A DNA stretch of 64,000 nt from contig NZ_JADILU010000003.1 of the NCBI RefSeq assembly GCF_015319355.1, positions 310,001 to 374,000 on the forward strand. The letters run 5' to 3'. Positions 35,566 through 44,272 of the stretch are shown here, piece after piece. The stretch comes from Psychroserpens luteus. GTDB lineage: Bacteria; Bacteroidota; Bacteroidia; Flavobacteriales; Flavobacteriaceae. The notes beneath the pieces were generated by a model that was not told the DNA's origin, ran no database searches, and worked only from the letters and a program-made list of their open reading frames with translations. Each line of letters starts with the position of its first letter. Within the stretch, counting starts at the first letter, position 1. Made by a program: the position numbers and the translations under genes.

Positions 35566-36717
35566 TTAATTCAATAATTCTGCAATCTTAGCTTCTAGAG
35601 CTGCACCTCTTAAATTCTTAGCTACAATTTTTCCATTTTGATCTAAAATATAAGTTGCGGGAATAGATTTAATATTATAAGCTCTAGCTATAGGATCGTT
35701 AAAGTAGCTCAGGTTAGATACATGATGCCATGTTAATTTGTCTTGTTCAATAGCTTTTAACCAAGCGCCTTTTGGGTCTTTTTGTCTCCCAGTGCCATCA
35801 AGTGATACACTAATAATTTCTAATCCTTTGTTGTGGTATTTGTTGTAAGTTTTAACCACATTTGGATTTTCTCTTCTGCAAGGTCCACACCAAGCTGCCC
35901 AAAAATCTATGACAGTAACTTTTCCCATTACATCCTTTAGAGATAATTGGGTTCCGTCTGGTGCAGGGGCTGTAAATTGAGGAGCGATGCTCCCAATTTG
36001 AGTAGCACCTTCAGCAGTTTTTATTTTTTTTGCTTGTGTGATTCTCAAAGTTGTTTTTGCGCCTAGATTAGAACTCTTAATTTCACTATCAAGTTTCTCT
36101 AAGGCTTCAGATAATTTATCAACATCTGCTTCTTTAGAATTTAACTCATTATTAATAAAAACTAAAGACGCAACATTGTCTTTGTTTTTTTCGATATGCA
36201 TAAACGGTATTTTTGATTGGTCGATATTAAGTTGAACCAATTTAGTATTTACATTTTCTTTTGCAGAAGGATCTGCAGCTGCAATATATTCTCCCTTCAA
36301 TTTGGTACGTCTATTACCTAACTCTCTAATATCTTTAAAATATGCACCTAAAGCGTCATTAGCCTTTGGACCTTTGATTATCGTATTGTCAACCTTGTCT
36401 TTATTTATAGTTATATTGTAATAGTCATTTTCTATAATAAATGGAGAACTACCGTTGACACTATTTACAGATAAATACCATATTTCTGGATTTTCAATTT
36501 TACCTTCAAATACAAATTTTTCATTCATTACAATTGCAGTGTCTTGATTGACTTTTCTGTTACGCTCATCTGTAGATTGTAGATAGACTCTTATACCATT
36601 GTATACTCCAGGAGCTTCACCTTCTATGAGATATCCTTCAAGGGGCGCTTTCTTTTCTTCTGTTTTACAGGCTATAACTAATAAGCATAATGCTAAAATT
36701 GAAACTAATTTCTTCAT
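35566..36717 (-). CDS. TlpA-like thiol-disulfide oxidoreductase lipoprotein (DUF4369 + thioredoxin fold)
   Basis: 383 residues from ATG 36717. Lipobox VIAC gives Cys17. Residues about 25-120 form a DUF4369 domain, and residues about 243-383 a TlpA/redoxin domain with FWAAWCGPC (Cys277, Cys280) and SIPATYILD. Periplasmic disulfide reductase, paralogous to the gene at 1830-3029. The frame stays open to an ATG at 36780, but a good promoter lies at 36737-36768, between the two candidate starts, and only the 36717 start yields a normal lipoprotein signal. Confidence 0.87.
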   Translation of the reverse strand: MKKLVSILALCLLVIACKTEEKKAPLEGYLIEGEAPGVYNGIRVYLQSTDERNRKVNQDTAIVMNEKFVFEGKIENPEIWYLSVNSVNGSSPFIIENDYYNITINKDKVDNTIIKGPKANDALGAYFKDIRELGNRRTKLKGEYIAAADPSAKENVNTKLVQLNIDQSKIPFMHIEKNKDNVASLVFINNELNSKEADVDKLSEALEKLDSEIKSSNLGAKTTLRITQAKKIKTAEGATQIGSIAPQFTAPAPDGTQLSLKDVMGKVTVIDFWAAWCGPCRRENPNVVKTYNKYHNKGLEIISVSLDGTGRQKDPKGAWLKAIEQDKLTWHHVSNLSYFNDPIARAYNIKSIPATYILDQNGKIVAKNLRGAALEAKIAELLN

Positions 36718-36736
36718 AATTAAAAATTTTGTATTG

Positions 36737-36768
36737 CAAATATAATAAGTTAGTAGAGAGAAAATCAA
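36737..36768 (-). promoter_or_regulatory. Promoter of the TlpA gene
   Basis: Minus strand: TTG (36766-36768), 21-bp spacer, TATATTTG (36737-36744). This matches the Bacteroidetes consensus and lies 20 bp upstream of the ATG at 36717, deciding the start. Confidence 0.65.
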
Positions 36769-36800
36769 GCCTATTTTCATAATAAATTCTAAATTAGCAA

Positions 36801-36808
36801 TACTTTTG
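36801..36808 (+). promoter_or_regulatory. -7 box of mnmE
   Basis: TACTTTTG matches TAnnTTTG. Transcription should begin about 6 bp after it, leaving a very short leader before ATG 36823 and excluding the in-frame GTG at 36808 as the start. Confidence 0.5.
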
Positions 36809-36822
36809 TGAAAAAGAACTCA

Positions 36823-38214
36823 ATGACTCATCAAGATACCATTATTGCATTGGCAACAGCATCAGGAAGTGGAGCAATTGCTGTGATTAGACTTTCTGGA
36901 AATGATGCTATTAGTATTGTTGATACGCATTTTGCTTCCGTAGTAAAAAAGAAGTCATTGCAAAAGCAAGCCACTCACACTATTCATCTAGGACATATTG
37001 TTGATGATAAGCGTATTATTGATGAAGTTTTGGTGTCTGTATTTAAAAATCCAAATTCTTATACAGGAGAAGATGTTGTTGAAATTTCTTGTCACGGAAG
37101 TTTATATATCCAACAGGAAATTATTCAATTATTTCTTCGGAAAGGGTGCCGAATGGCAAACGCAGGAGAATTTACATTAAGAGCATTTCTAAGCGGAAAA
37201 TTAGATTTATCACAAGCTGAAGCTGTAGCAGATTTAATTGCAAGTGATAACGAAGCCTCTCACCAAGTCGCGATGCAGCAAATGCGTGGTGGTTTTTCTT
37301 CGGAAATTGCAAAACTCAGAGAAGAGCTTTTAAATTTCGCATCGTTAATTGAATTAGAACTTGATTTTGCAGAAGAAGATGTTGAATTTGCAGACCGTTC
37401 TCAGTTTAAAGAACTCGTAAATAGAATCACTTTTGTATTGAAACGATTGATTGATTCTTTTGCAGTTGGAAATGTTATAAAAAATGGAATTCCAGTAGCC
37501 ATAGTTGGAGAACCCAATGTAGGGAAATCAACTTTGCTTAATGCGCTTTTAAATGAAGAACGCGCTATAGTATCTGAAATAGCAGGTACTACCAGAGATA
37601 CTATTGAAGACGAAATTTCAATTGGAGGTATTGGTTTTAGATTTATTGATACAGCAGGAATTAGAGAAACTGAAGATATCGTCGAATCCATAGGAATAAA
37701 AAAAACCTTTGAAAAGATTGATCAAGCTCAAGTTGTAGTTTATTTATTTGACAGTACGGAATTCAAATCTAAAGGCTCAAAGTTTAAAATAGAGCTAGAG
37801 AAAATTAGAAATAAATATCCGCAAAAACCATTACTCGTTGTTTCTAATAAAATAGACCAAATTGATGATATTCAAATTTCAGAAATGCAAAGTACAATAC
37901 CTGAAATTAAATTACTCTCTGCTAAAACTGGTTTTGGTGTTGAAGAGTTGACCAATTCACTATTAGATTTAATTAATACTGGAGCCTTACGCAATAATGA
38001 AACAATAGTTACTAATTCTCGTCATTATGATGCGCTATTAAAAGCGTTTGAAGAAATTCAAAAGGTAAAACACGGATTAGAGTCAGATTTATCTGGAGAT
38101 TTGTTAGCAATTGATATCCGTCAAGCATTGTATCACTTTGGTGAGATTACAGGTGAGATTACCAACGATGATTTATTAGGTAATATTTTTGCTAATTTTT
38201 GTATTGGTAAGTAA
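36823..38214 (+). CDS. mnmE: tRNA uridine-5-carboxymethylaminomethyl(34) synthesis GTPase MnmE
   Basis: 463 residues. N-terminal formyl-THF-binding domain (TIIALATASGSGAIAVIRLS), central helical domain, and an inserted G domain with G1 GEPNVGKS (about 224-231), AGTTRDT and DTAG, SNKID. It ends in the diagnostic FCIGK, the catalytic CxGK of MnmE. With MnmG it makes cmnm5U34 in tRNA wobble positions. The start at ATG 36823 is preferred over the upstream in-frame GTG because the promoter's -7 box covers the GTG. Two TTCCGAAG octamers lie inside the gene, 163 bp apart. Confidence 0.95.
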   Translation: MTHQDTIIALATASGSGAIAVIRLSGNDAISIVDTHFASVVKKKSLQKQATHTIHLGHIVDDKRIIDEVLVSVFKNPNSYTGEDVVEISCHGSLYIQQEIIQLFLRKGCRMANAGEFTLRAFLSGKLDLSQAEAVADLIASDNEASHQVAMQQMRGGFSSEIAKLREELLNFASLIELELDFAEEDVEFADRSQFKELVNRITFVLKRLIDSFAVGNVIKNGIPVAIVGEPNVGKSTLLNALLNEERAIVSEIAGTTRDTIEDEISIGGIGFRFIDTAGIRETEDIVESIGIKKTFEKIDQAQVVVYLFDSTEFKSKGSKFKIELEKIRNKYPQKPLLVVSNKIDQIDDIQISEMQSTIPEIKLLSAKTGFGVEELTNSLLDLINTGALRNNETIVTNSRHYDALLKAFEEIQKVKHGLESDLSGDLLAIDIRQALYHFGEITGEITNDDLLGNIFANFCIGK

Positions 38215-38534
38215 ACTATTCTACACATTTAATTAAGTACATTTCAAGAAAAACGACAAATACCTTTTGTATTCTTGTTATAAAGCTTTTTTATAAAAAA
38301 TTATAATTTAATGGTACAAGTTGTTGAAACTTCGTAGCAAAAAATAAAACAACATTTTACTGTTTTAGACTTTTCTCTTTATGCTGTTTTGCGTAATCTC
38401 ATTTTTCAAATTATTACAGATTACCATATAAAATTAGTCTCTAGAAAGTGCTTTTAATTCGTTTAGGATTAAAGGTTAGTACTTTATGTGATAAAATGAA
38501 CAAATAAGGTGTTCATAAATCTAAATATTGATAA

Positions 38535-38584
38535 CGGTATTCCGTGATTTGTGTATTTCAACTGAAAAAACACACGGTATACCG
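38535..38584. promoter_or_regulatory. Pair of palindromic operator-like sites, 40 bp apart
   Basis: Site 1, CGGTATTCCG (38535-38544), and site 2, CGGTATACCG (38575-38584, perfect palindrome), have the same half-sites and are exactly 40 bp apart, four helical turns. They lie 90-140 bp upstream of a sigma-54-like promoter, where activator sites for NtrC-type enhancer-binding proteins usually are. Confidence 0.6.
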
Positions 38585-38674
38585 ATGTATTGAAAATTAG
38601 TTAAAATTTTATTAAAAAATATAAACATCTGATAATCAGTATTTTGTGTTTTTATTTTGTTTCTAATTCATTTT

Positions 38675-38691
38675 TGGCACTTCTATTGGCA
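38675..38691 (+). promoter_or_regulatory. Sigma-54-like promoter
   Basis: TGGCAC (38675-38680) is a perfect -24 element. After a 5-bp spacer comes TTGGCA in place of TTGCA, so the -12 element has one deviation or one extra base. Upstream palindromes support regulated use. It would drive the response regulator and the secreted protein genes downstream. Confidence 0.45.
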
Positions 38692-38838
38692 TATGTTTTC
38701 AAAATGATAATGATGTCAAACAATATACTCTCTACTAAATATAAATTTAAGGCAAAGTCCTTTTATTTATATAGAGTGTTTTTATGATTCTGTTGTCCAT
38801 TAAACGAAATTAAAATTCCAATTAAATTTATATCACTT

Positions 38839-39297
38839 ATGAAGTTGAACATTATGTTAGTTGACGATAATAAAATTGATTTATTCGTTAATAAAAAAAT
38901 TATTGAGAATTCTCAAATTGATTCCAATGTTAGAACATTTGTAAGAGCACAATCAGCTTTAAGTTTTCTTAAAATATTTGAAAAGAATAAGGAATATAAA
39001 ACCATGTGTATTCCTGATATTATTTTTTTAGATATAAATATGCCAGAGATGAATGGCTTTCAATTTTTAGACGAGTTTAATAAGCTAGAAAACGTAAGAG
39101 ATAAAAATATTAAGATATACCTATTGTCTTCATCAACGAACATACATGATGTTATTAAAGCAAAGAGTAAGAGATCTTGTGTAGGTTTTATAAGTAAACC
39201 TTTAACCGCTAACAATCTTAATAGAGTTTTAAGAGAATCAAGACCTTATTTAATCAAACAAAATCACCAAAATATAAATACTAAAGTAATGATGTAA
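38839..39297 (+). CDS. Single-domain response regulator
   Basis: 152 residues consisting of one receiver domain plus a short basic tail. Acidic pocket Asp9-Asp10, phospho-acceptor Asp65 in FLDINMPEMNG, the switch Ser/Thr in LLSSS (about 96-100) and the conserved Lys120 in GFISKPL are all present. There is no output domain, so it should act by protein interaction or phosphorelay. It lies 58 bp upstream of a T9SS protein gene and may control, or be co-expressed with, the secreted proteins that follow. Confidence 0.87.
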   Translation: MKLNIMLVDDNKIDLFVNKKIIENSQIDSNVRTFVRAQSALSFLKIFEKNKEYKTMCIPDIIFLDINMPEMNGFQFLDEFNKLENVRDKNIKIYLLSSSTNIHDVIKAKSKRSCVGFISKPLTANNLNRVLRESRPYLIKQNHQNINTKVMM

Positions 39298-39355
39298 CTG
39301 AATCATTTAAGTTCCGCCTATACAAATCTATTACTAATCATTAAAACTCCTACTT

Positions 39356-41311
39356 ATGAAAATAAAATTTTACGTATCTAACATTATTGCTTTTTCTTGT
39401 TTTATTTGTTGTTACTCTCAAATTGTTAATGAGGGAATTTTACAAATTGAATCATCAACAAATGTTTATTTTGAAAATGAGTATACCAATACAGATAGTG
39501 GTATTCATAATAGTGATGGTAATCTATATTTAAATGATGATTTTATCAATGATGGTACAACCTTATCATTATCTGGCTCTACTTATTTTAAGAGTTCTAC
39601 GAACCCATTACTAAGTATTTATGGCTCGTCAAATGCTATTAATTTCTATAATTTAGAAATTGATGTTACAGCAATAAACACTAAAGGGGTATCTGTAGCA
39701 GATGGCTTTGCTCTAAACGTAGTGAATTCAGTACGATTAGTTAGTGGAGATATTCGTTTAATAGATGGTGCGCAATTAATTCAAACACATGCTGGCACAG
39801 ATTCTAACACTATTACTTCAGGTAACGTGTTAATTGATCAACAAGGCTACACATCAGCCTATAAATTTAATTATTGGTCATCACCTGTAAACGATAATGG
39901 TACATTTTCTTTATTAGGAAATAAATTTGATGGAACAGATTCAAGCATTAATCCATTTATTCCACAACAAATATTATTTAATTCTGGGTCACCTTATAAT
40001 GGATTGCCACCGGTTTTAGATGATGGAGGTTATGTAACTACTGCTATAACCATAAGTAAACAATGGTTATATAAATATTTACAAGGAACGGGAGATTATA
40101 CAGGTTGGGTAAACATAGATGAAAATAGTACTTTAAATCCAGGAGAAGGATATACGATGAAAGGGGCTAATTCACTTTTACTTGATCAAAATTACGTGTT
40201 TTATGGTGCGCCAAATAATGGAGAATACTTATTACCAATAAATAATGGAGAGCAATCATTATTAGGAAATCCTTATCCATCTGCTTTAGATGCCGACAAA
40301 TTCATTAATGATAATTTACTAATACTTGATGCTTTATATTTTTGGGTAGATGGAGGTTCTACATCACATGCTTTAGCAGATTATATGGGAGGTTATGCGA
40401 TAAGAAATTTATCAGGAGGAACACCACCATCAATAGCTTCACCATTAATTAGTGGTATTGGAGATTCAGGCAGTGTTACAGCTCCAACACAATATGTGGC
40501 AGTTGGTCAAGGGTTTTTTGTAGATGCCTATGATAGTGGCAACATTGTTTTTAATAATTCGCAAAGAACTTTCAAGACTGAAGTTTCAGAAGATACAAGA
40601 CTATCAAATGTTTCTCCAAATGAAACTAATAATCAATATATACGAATAGGTTATGAAGATCCTGAAGGCTTTCATAGACAGTTACTTTTAGGGTTCTTAC
40701 CAAATTCAAATGCAGATATAAATTATAATCGTGGTTATGATGCAATATTAACTGAAAATAGAGATGATGACTTATTTTTTGTATTAGAAAATGATTTAAC
40801 TAAAAAATATGCAATTCAGGGATTAGATGATTTTAATGAAATATTAGAGTTTCCATTAGGATTATTAATGACAGAAACAGGTACTCACCATATTATGTTA
40901 GATGAGGTTAAAAATTTTACGCATACTGTTTATTTAAAAGATAATGTATTAAATACTACCTATAATTTAAGTGATTCAAGCTTTGATATTAATTTACCAA
41001 TAGGAGACCATTTAGATAGATACTCTATCGTTTTTTTACCACAAGAAGCGTTATTTACTCAAGACCATGAGGTAGCAAATATTAATATTTTTTATGATGG
41101 TAATAATCATATTGTTGTTAACAATGCTGATAGAGTAGAGATAAAAACAATAAAAGTATTTAATGTATTAGGACAAGAAATTTTAAAATTAAATAACAAT
41201 TTAAATAACAATCAAAGATTACAAATACCATTCAACAAAAGTGATGGGATTTACATCGTAAACATAGAAACTAACAATAACAAATTAACCCAAAAAATCT
41301 TAAACTACTAA
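39356..41311 (+). CDS. Large secreted protein with T9SS type A sorting domain
   Basis: 651 residues. Signal peptide, ending near CCYSQ. The mature part is beta-rich with many Gly/Asn turns; NGTFSLLGNKFDG and LLGNPYPSALDADKF are typical of flavobacterial adhesin-like surface proteins. The last about 80 residues are a T9SS sorting domain (VFNVLGQEILKLN, SDGIYIVNIETN). Expected to be secreted and anchored by the type IX system. Its 3' end belongs to the segment that was duplicated downstream, and the next gene starts 2 bp after its stop. Confidence 0.82.
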   Translation: MKIKFYVSNIIAFSCFICCYSQIVNEGILQIESSTNVYFENEYTNTDSGIHNSDGNLYLNDDFINDGTTLSLSGSTYFKSSTNPLLSIYGSSNAINFYNLEIDVTAINTKGVSVADGFALNVVNSVRLVSGDIRLIDGAQLIQTHAGTDSNTITSGNVLIDQQGYTSAYKFNYWSSPVNDNGTFSLLGNKFDGTDSSINPFIPQQILFNSGSPYNGLPPVLDDGGYVTTAITISKQWLYKYLQGTGDYTGWVNIDENSTLNPGEGYTMKGANSLLLDQNYVFYGAPNNGEYLLPINNGEQSLLGNPYPSALDADKFINDNLLILDALYFWVDGGSTSHALADYMGGYAIRNLSGGTPPSIASPLISGIGDSGSVTAPTQYVAVGQGFFVDAYDSGNIVFNNSQRTFKTEVSEDTRLSNVSPNETNNQYIRIGYEDPEGFHRQLLLGFLPNSNADINYNRGYDAILTENRDDDLFFVLENDLTKKYAIQGLDDFNEILEFPLGLLMTETGTHHIMLDEVKNFTHTVYLKDNVLNTTYNLSDSSFDINLPIGDHLDRYSIVFLPQEALFTQDHEVANINIFYDGNNHIVVNNADRVEIKTIKVFNVLGQEILKLNNNLNNNQRLQIPFNKSDGIYIVNIETNNNKLTQKILNY

Positions 41312-41313
41312 TT

Positions 41314-42072
41314 ATGAAAAATTTAAAACTACAATTAACAATACTAACGCTAGCAATTTTCACTTGCTTTAGTCATAACGCCATAGCTCAAGTTGGTATA
41401 GGAACAATAACACCAGATGCTTCAGCAATGCTAGATCTAACTTCTACAGATAAAGGGATGTTAGCTCCAAGAATGACTTCTGTACAAAGAATAGCAATAC
41501 CAAGTCCTGCAGAAGGTCTCTTGGTGTTTGATACCGATGAAAATGTATTTTTCTTTTTTGATGGAGGAAGTTGGGTAAGGCTTATTCATGAAAATAGCAC
41601 TAATGATTATACGGGATGGGCTAGTTACGTTGATGGAACTTACACATCTGCAAGTCCTTTAACATTAGCAGGTTCTGTTAAGGTTACTTTACCAAATGAT
41701 GCGACTAATACAATAGATAGTCAAAAACCGATAGATATAACAGAATTTTATAATTCTACTAATTCGACAATAACCGGAAGAGAGGGTGATGGTTTAAATA
41801 TAGTGATAGAATTTAAAGCAAAGCCAACAACTGGTTCTGTAACGAGATTAACTGTAGCAATAGATATTGGAGGAGCTGTAGGAGAAATATACATAAGAGA
41901 TTTTGTGCTGGCAAAAGGTATTGGAGTAGAACATTATTATTTGAGTTCTTTTGATACTTACACTTTAAATACTTGGGAAACAAACGGTGGGACAATTAAA
42001 ATCGTATCTACTTCTGCTGCAGAAATTTATGATATAAGGTATGTGTTAACAAGAACCCATAAAGCAAGATAA
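41314..42072 (+). CDS. Secreted protein with duplicated N-terminal module, copy A
   Basis: 252 residues with a signal peptide (NAIAQ). Residues 25-90 (VGIGTITPDASAMLDLTST, then APRMTSVQR) form the GTxxPxxSAxLDvxSxxkGxLxPRMT module widespread in flavobacterial secreted proteins, often before tail-fibre-like or S74-type domains. The C-terminal 150 residues are beta-rich and unlike the next gene. It has no T9SS sorting domain. It is 2 bp downstream of the T9SS protein gene, in the same operon. Confidence 0.75.
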   Translation: MKNLKLQLTILTLAIFTCFSHNAIAQVGIGTITPDASAMLDLTSTDKGMLAPRMTSVQRIAIPSPAEGLLVFDTDENVFFFFDGGSWVRLIHENSTNDYTGWASYVDGTYTSASPLTLAGSVKVTLPNDATNTIDSQKPIDITEFYNSTNSTITGREGDGLNIVIEFKAKPTTGSVTRLTVAIDIGGAVGEIYIRDFVLAKGIGVEHYYLSSFDTYTLNTWETNGGTIKIVSTSAAEIYDIRYVLTRTHKAR

Positions 42073-42250
42073 TTATTAATTTTTCAGAAATTAAAAACTA
42101 ATAAGTACTATGATAAAACGATACCTAAGTTAACAAAAATTAAAACCAAAAACAAAAACGAACAAAGAGCATTTGTCTCTTAAAGTTTGAAAACGATAAC
42201 ATAATTAAATTCAAAAAAATAAAGAAAAAACGTTTATCAAAAACGTGTAA

Positions 42251-42549
42251 AAATTAAATAACCCAAAAAATCTTAACCTGCTTATCATGAAAAATATAAA
42301 ATTACAATTAACAATACTAACCTTAGCAGCTTTTACTTGCTTTAATTATAATGCCATAGCTCAAGTTGGTATAGGAACAATAACACCAGATGCTTCAGCA
42401 ATGCTAGATCTAACTTCAACAGATAAAGGGATGTTAGCCCCAAGAATGACTTCTATACAGAGAATAGCGATATCAAGTCCTGCAGAAGGCCTCTTGGTCT
42501 TTGATACAGATGAAAATGTGTTTTACTTTTATAATGGAGGAAGTTGGTT
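42251..42549 (+). repeat. Duplicated 5' module (second copy of 41282-41576)
   Basis: Positions 42251-42549 repeat 41282-41576 with only scattered substitutions. The copy includes ACCCAAAAAATCTTAA, which in the first copy is the coding 3' end of the T9SS gene (TQKIL) and here is non-coding, so the direction of duplication is visible. Confidence 0.85.
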
Positions 42550-43726
42550 GCCTTTAGAAGGTGCCGAAAAACGTAATAACTATAAACTTGTAAAAAGCGT
42601 AGCCGATTTAGCCGATGAATTGGTAGGAGGGAAATACGTTTTAAATGAAGATTTTGTGTATGAAATAAATGGCACAGTAACATTTGATTTTCCTATAGAT
42701 TTAAATGGAGCTAATCTTATTGGTTTAGATACTGGAGAAGATGTAATTGTCAATGGATCGAGTTCAGCATTGTTTAGTGGGACTAAAGGTGGAAGGCTCA
42801 AAGATATTTTTATTAATGCAAATGGTAAACAGGTGTTTGATATCACAGGTACAGGTGTAGAAAACGTTATAGGGTATAGTGTTGTTATAACATCGGCCTC
42901 TTCTATTGGAACTTTAAGTAATCTAGGTGTAGTATTCTTTTCTGTATTACAAATTGTAAATAGTAGTGATGGTTTAGATGTCTCAAATATTAATTCATTT
43001 TTTGCTGAAAGTAGTTTTTGGACAGAGAGTAATGCAGGTACATTTTTAACTTTTTCAGGAACTTTTGGTAATCTACAATTGGCTAACGGTAGAGTTTCAG
43101 TCGATACCGGTGAAACAGGAATTGATGTTAGTGCAGATCCTACTATAACAAAATCGGCTTCTTTAAAATCAATAGATTTTTCTGGTAGTGGAAATTATAT
43201 TGCTGGTTATGCCAACAATACCTATTCTGGATATAACTTTACAAAGAATTGGGATGTAGATTGTACTGGTATTCCTACTGAGACTGATGGTTACGCCACA
43301 GGTAACATCAACTTAGATTATGCAGTAGGATCTGGGGCAAGCACAACATTTTCAGGAACAGGAACATCTAGTAGGAAAAAAATAGAAGGAAACACAACAT
43401 CAACTAATTTATTTAGATTTAGTTCATCTGCAAACAACAGAATTACCTATGAGGGTAATAAAAAAAGATATTTTAGTCTTTCTGCGAGTTTGTCTTTTCA
43501 AGGTGATAGTAATAATAATATTTTTATATTCTATATGAGTAAAAATGGTACTGTTTTAGAAGAAACTAAGGTGTATAGAGAGGTCGGTACGAATAATGAT
43601 GTTGGAGCTTTACCTTTGGTTGGTACAGTTGAATTAGAGCCTAATGACTATGTTGAAGTTTGGGTTGAACGCTACACTGGTTCTGGAGATTTGCTCACAG
43701 TATCTTTAAACTTAATCGCTAGATAA
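42287..43726 (+). CDS. Secreted protein with duplicated N-terminal module, copy B
   Basis: 479 residues. The first 90 residues are nearly identical to the previous gene (signal peptide plus GIGTITPDASAMLDLT module). Residues about 95-330 have short repeated strands with Gly/Asn turns (NGANLIGLDTGEDVIVNG), suggesting a right-handed beta-helix. Residues 340-479 look like a jelly-roll or TNF-like cap (SLSASLSFQGDSNN, EPNDYVEVWVE). There is no T9SS sorting domain. A strong terminator follows at 43882-43920. Confidence 0.75.
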   Translation: MKNIKLQLTILTLAAFTCFNYNAIAQVGIGTITPDASAMLDLTSTDKGMLAPRMTSIQRIAISSPAEGLLVFDTDENVFYFYNGGSWLPLEGAEKRNNYKLVKSVADLADELVGGKYVLNEDFVYEINGTVTFDFPIDLNGANLIGLDTGEDVIVNGSSSALFSGTKGGRLKDIFINANGKQVFDITGTGVENVIGYSVVITSASSIGTLSNLGVVFFSVLQIVNSSDGLDVSNINSFFAESSFWTESNAGTFLTFSGTFGNLQLANGRVSVDTGETGIDVSADPTITKSASLKSIDFSGSGNYIAGYANNTYSGYNFTKNWDVDCTGIPTETDGYATGNINLDYAVGSGASTTFSGTGTSSRKKIEGNTTSTNLFRFSSSANNRITYEGNKKRYFSLSASLSFQGDSNNNIFIFYMSKNGTVLEETKVYREVGTNNDVGALPLVGTVELEPNDYVEVWVERYTGSGDLLTVSLNLIAR

Positions 43727-43881
43727 TTAAAACCTCATAGTTATTTTAATATTAAAAATACGAGGTGTTAAGTAATTTGGAATAATAATTTGTCCTTTAT
43801 TAATAACACCTCTAAACCAAGTATTGACAATGGCGATTTGTACATCAAAAAACAATTAAAATTTAAATATCTAAAATTTAT

Positions 43882-43920
43882 AATCCAATTAAAAACAATA
43901 CGTTTTTAATTGGATTTTTT
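43882..43920 (+). terminator. Strong rho-independent terminator
   Basis: A perfect 15-bp stem (43882-43896 with its complement ending at 43916) around a five-base loop, followed by a T-run. It ends the secreted-protein operon; its AT-rich left side could also serve the convergent gene at 43954. Confidence 0.92.
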
Positions 43921-43953
43921 TATTTATAAATAACTTTTTAACGAATAAAACGA

Positions 43954-44244
43954 TCAACCAATTAAAAAATCTGGACAGTAAATTGGGAGGATTAAAAACA
44001 CGAATACCATAAATAAAATAGCCCAAAGAACCCACATTAAAAGCGGAAACGTTATTAAGTCTCCTTTTGTCTTTGGTCGTAATGAATGTGCAATTAATCC
44101 GTGAATACCAAAACTAAAAAGCAAAAAGTTAAGAGTGGAGACAATAATTAAAAAACTTTTGGAATATGATTCTTTTGCTATAAAAAGATAAATTCCTAAT
44201 GCAACAGCTATTACAATAACGATTCTAAATAATCTTCTGGACAT
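43954..44244 (-). CDS. Small multipass membrane protein, hypothetical
   Basis: 96 residues with three hydrophobic helices (about 7-22, 31-50, 66-90). No recognisable family. It lies 28 bp downstream of the universal stress protein gene on the same strand, so the two are probably co-transcribed from the promoter region at 45.2 kb. Confidence 0.6.
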   Translation of the reverse strand: MSRRLFRIVIVIAVALGIYLFIAKESYSKSFLIIVSTLNFLLFSFGIHGLIAHSLRPKTKGDLITFPLLMWVLWAILFMVFVFLILPIYCPDFLIG

Positions 44245-44272
44245 TTTATTAAATGTTTAAGTTGTTAAATTT

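Larger units (their letters stand above)
38215..38838. other. Long intergenic control region
   Basis: 624 bp with no coding potential that I can support. It is AT-rich and carries two matched palindromes (38535-38584), a sigma-54-like promoter (38675-38691) and a leader of about 135 nt before the response regulator gene. I see no convincing terminator for mnmE beyond an AT-rich hairpin near 38275-38300. Confidence 0.6.
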
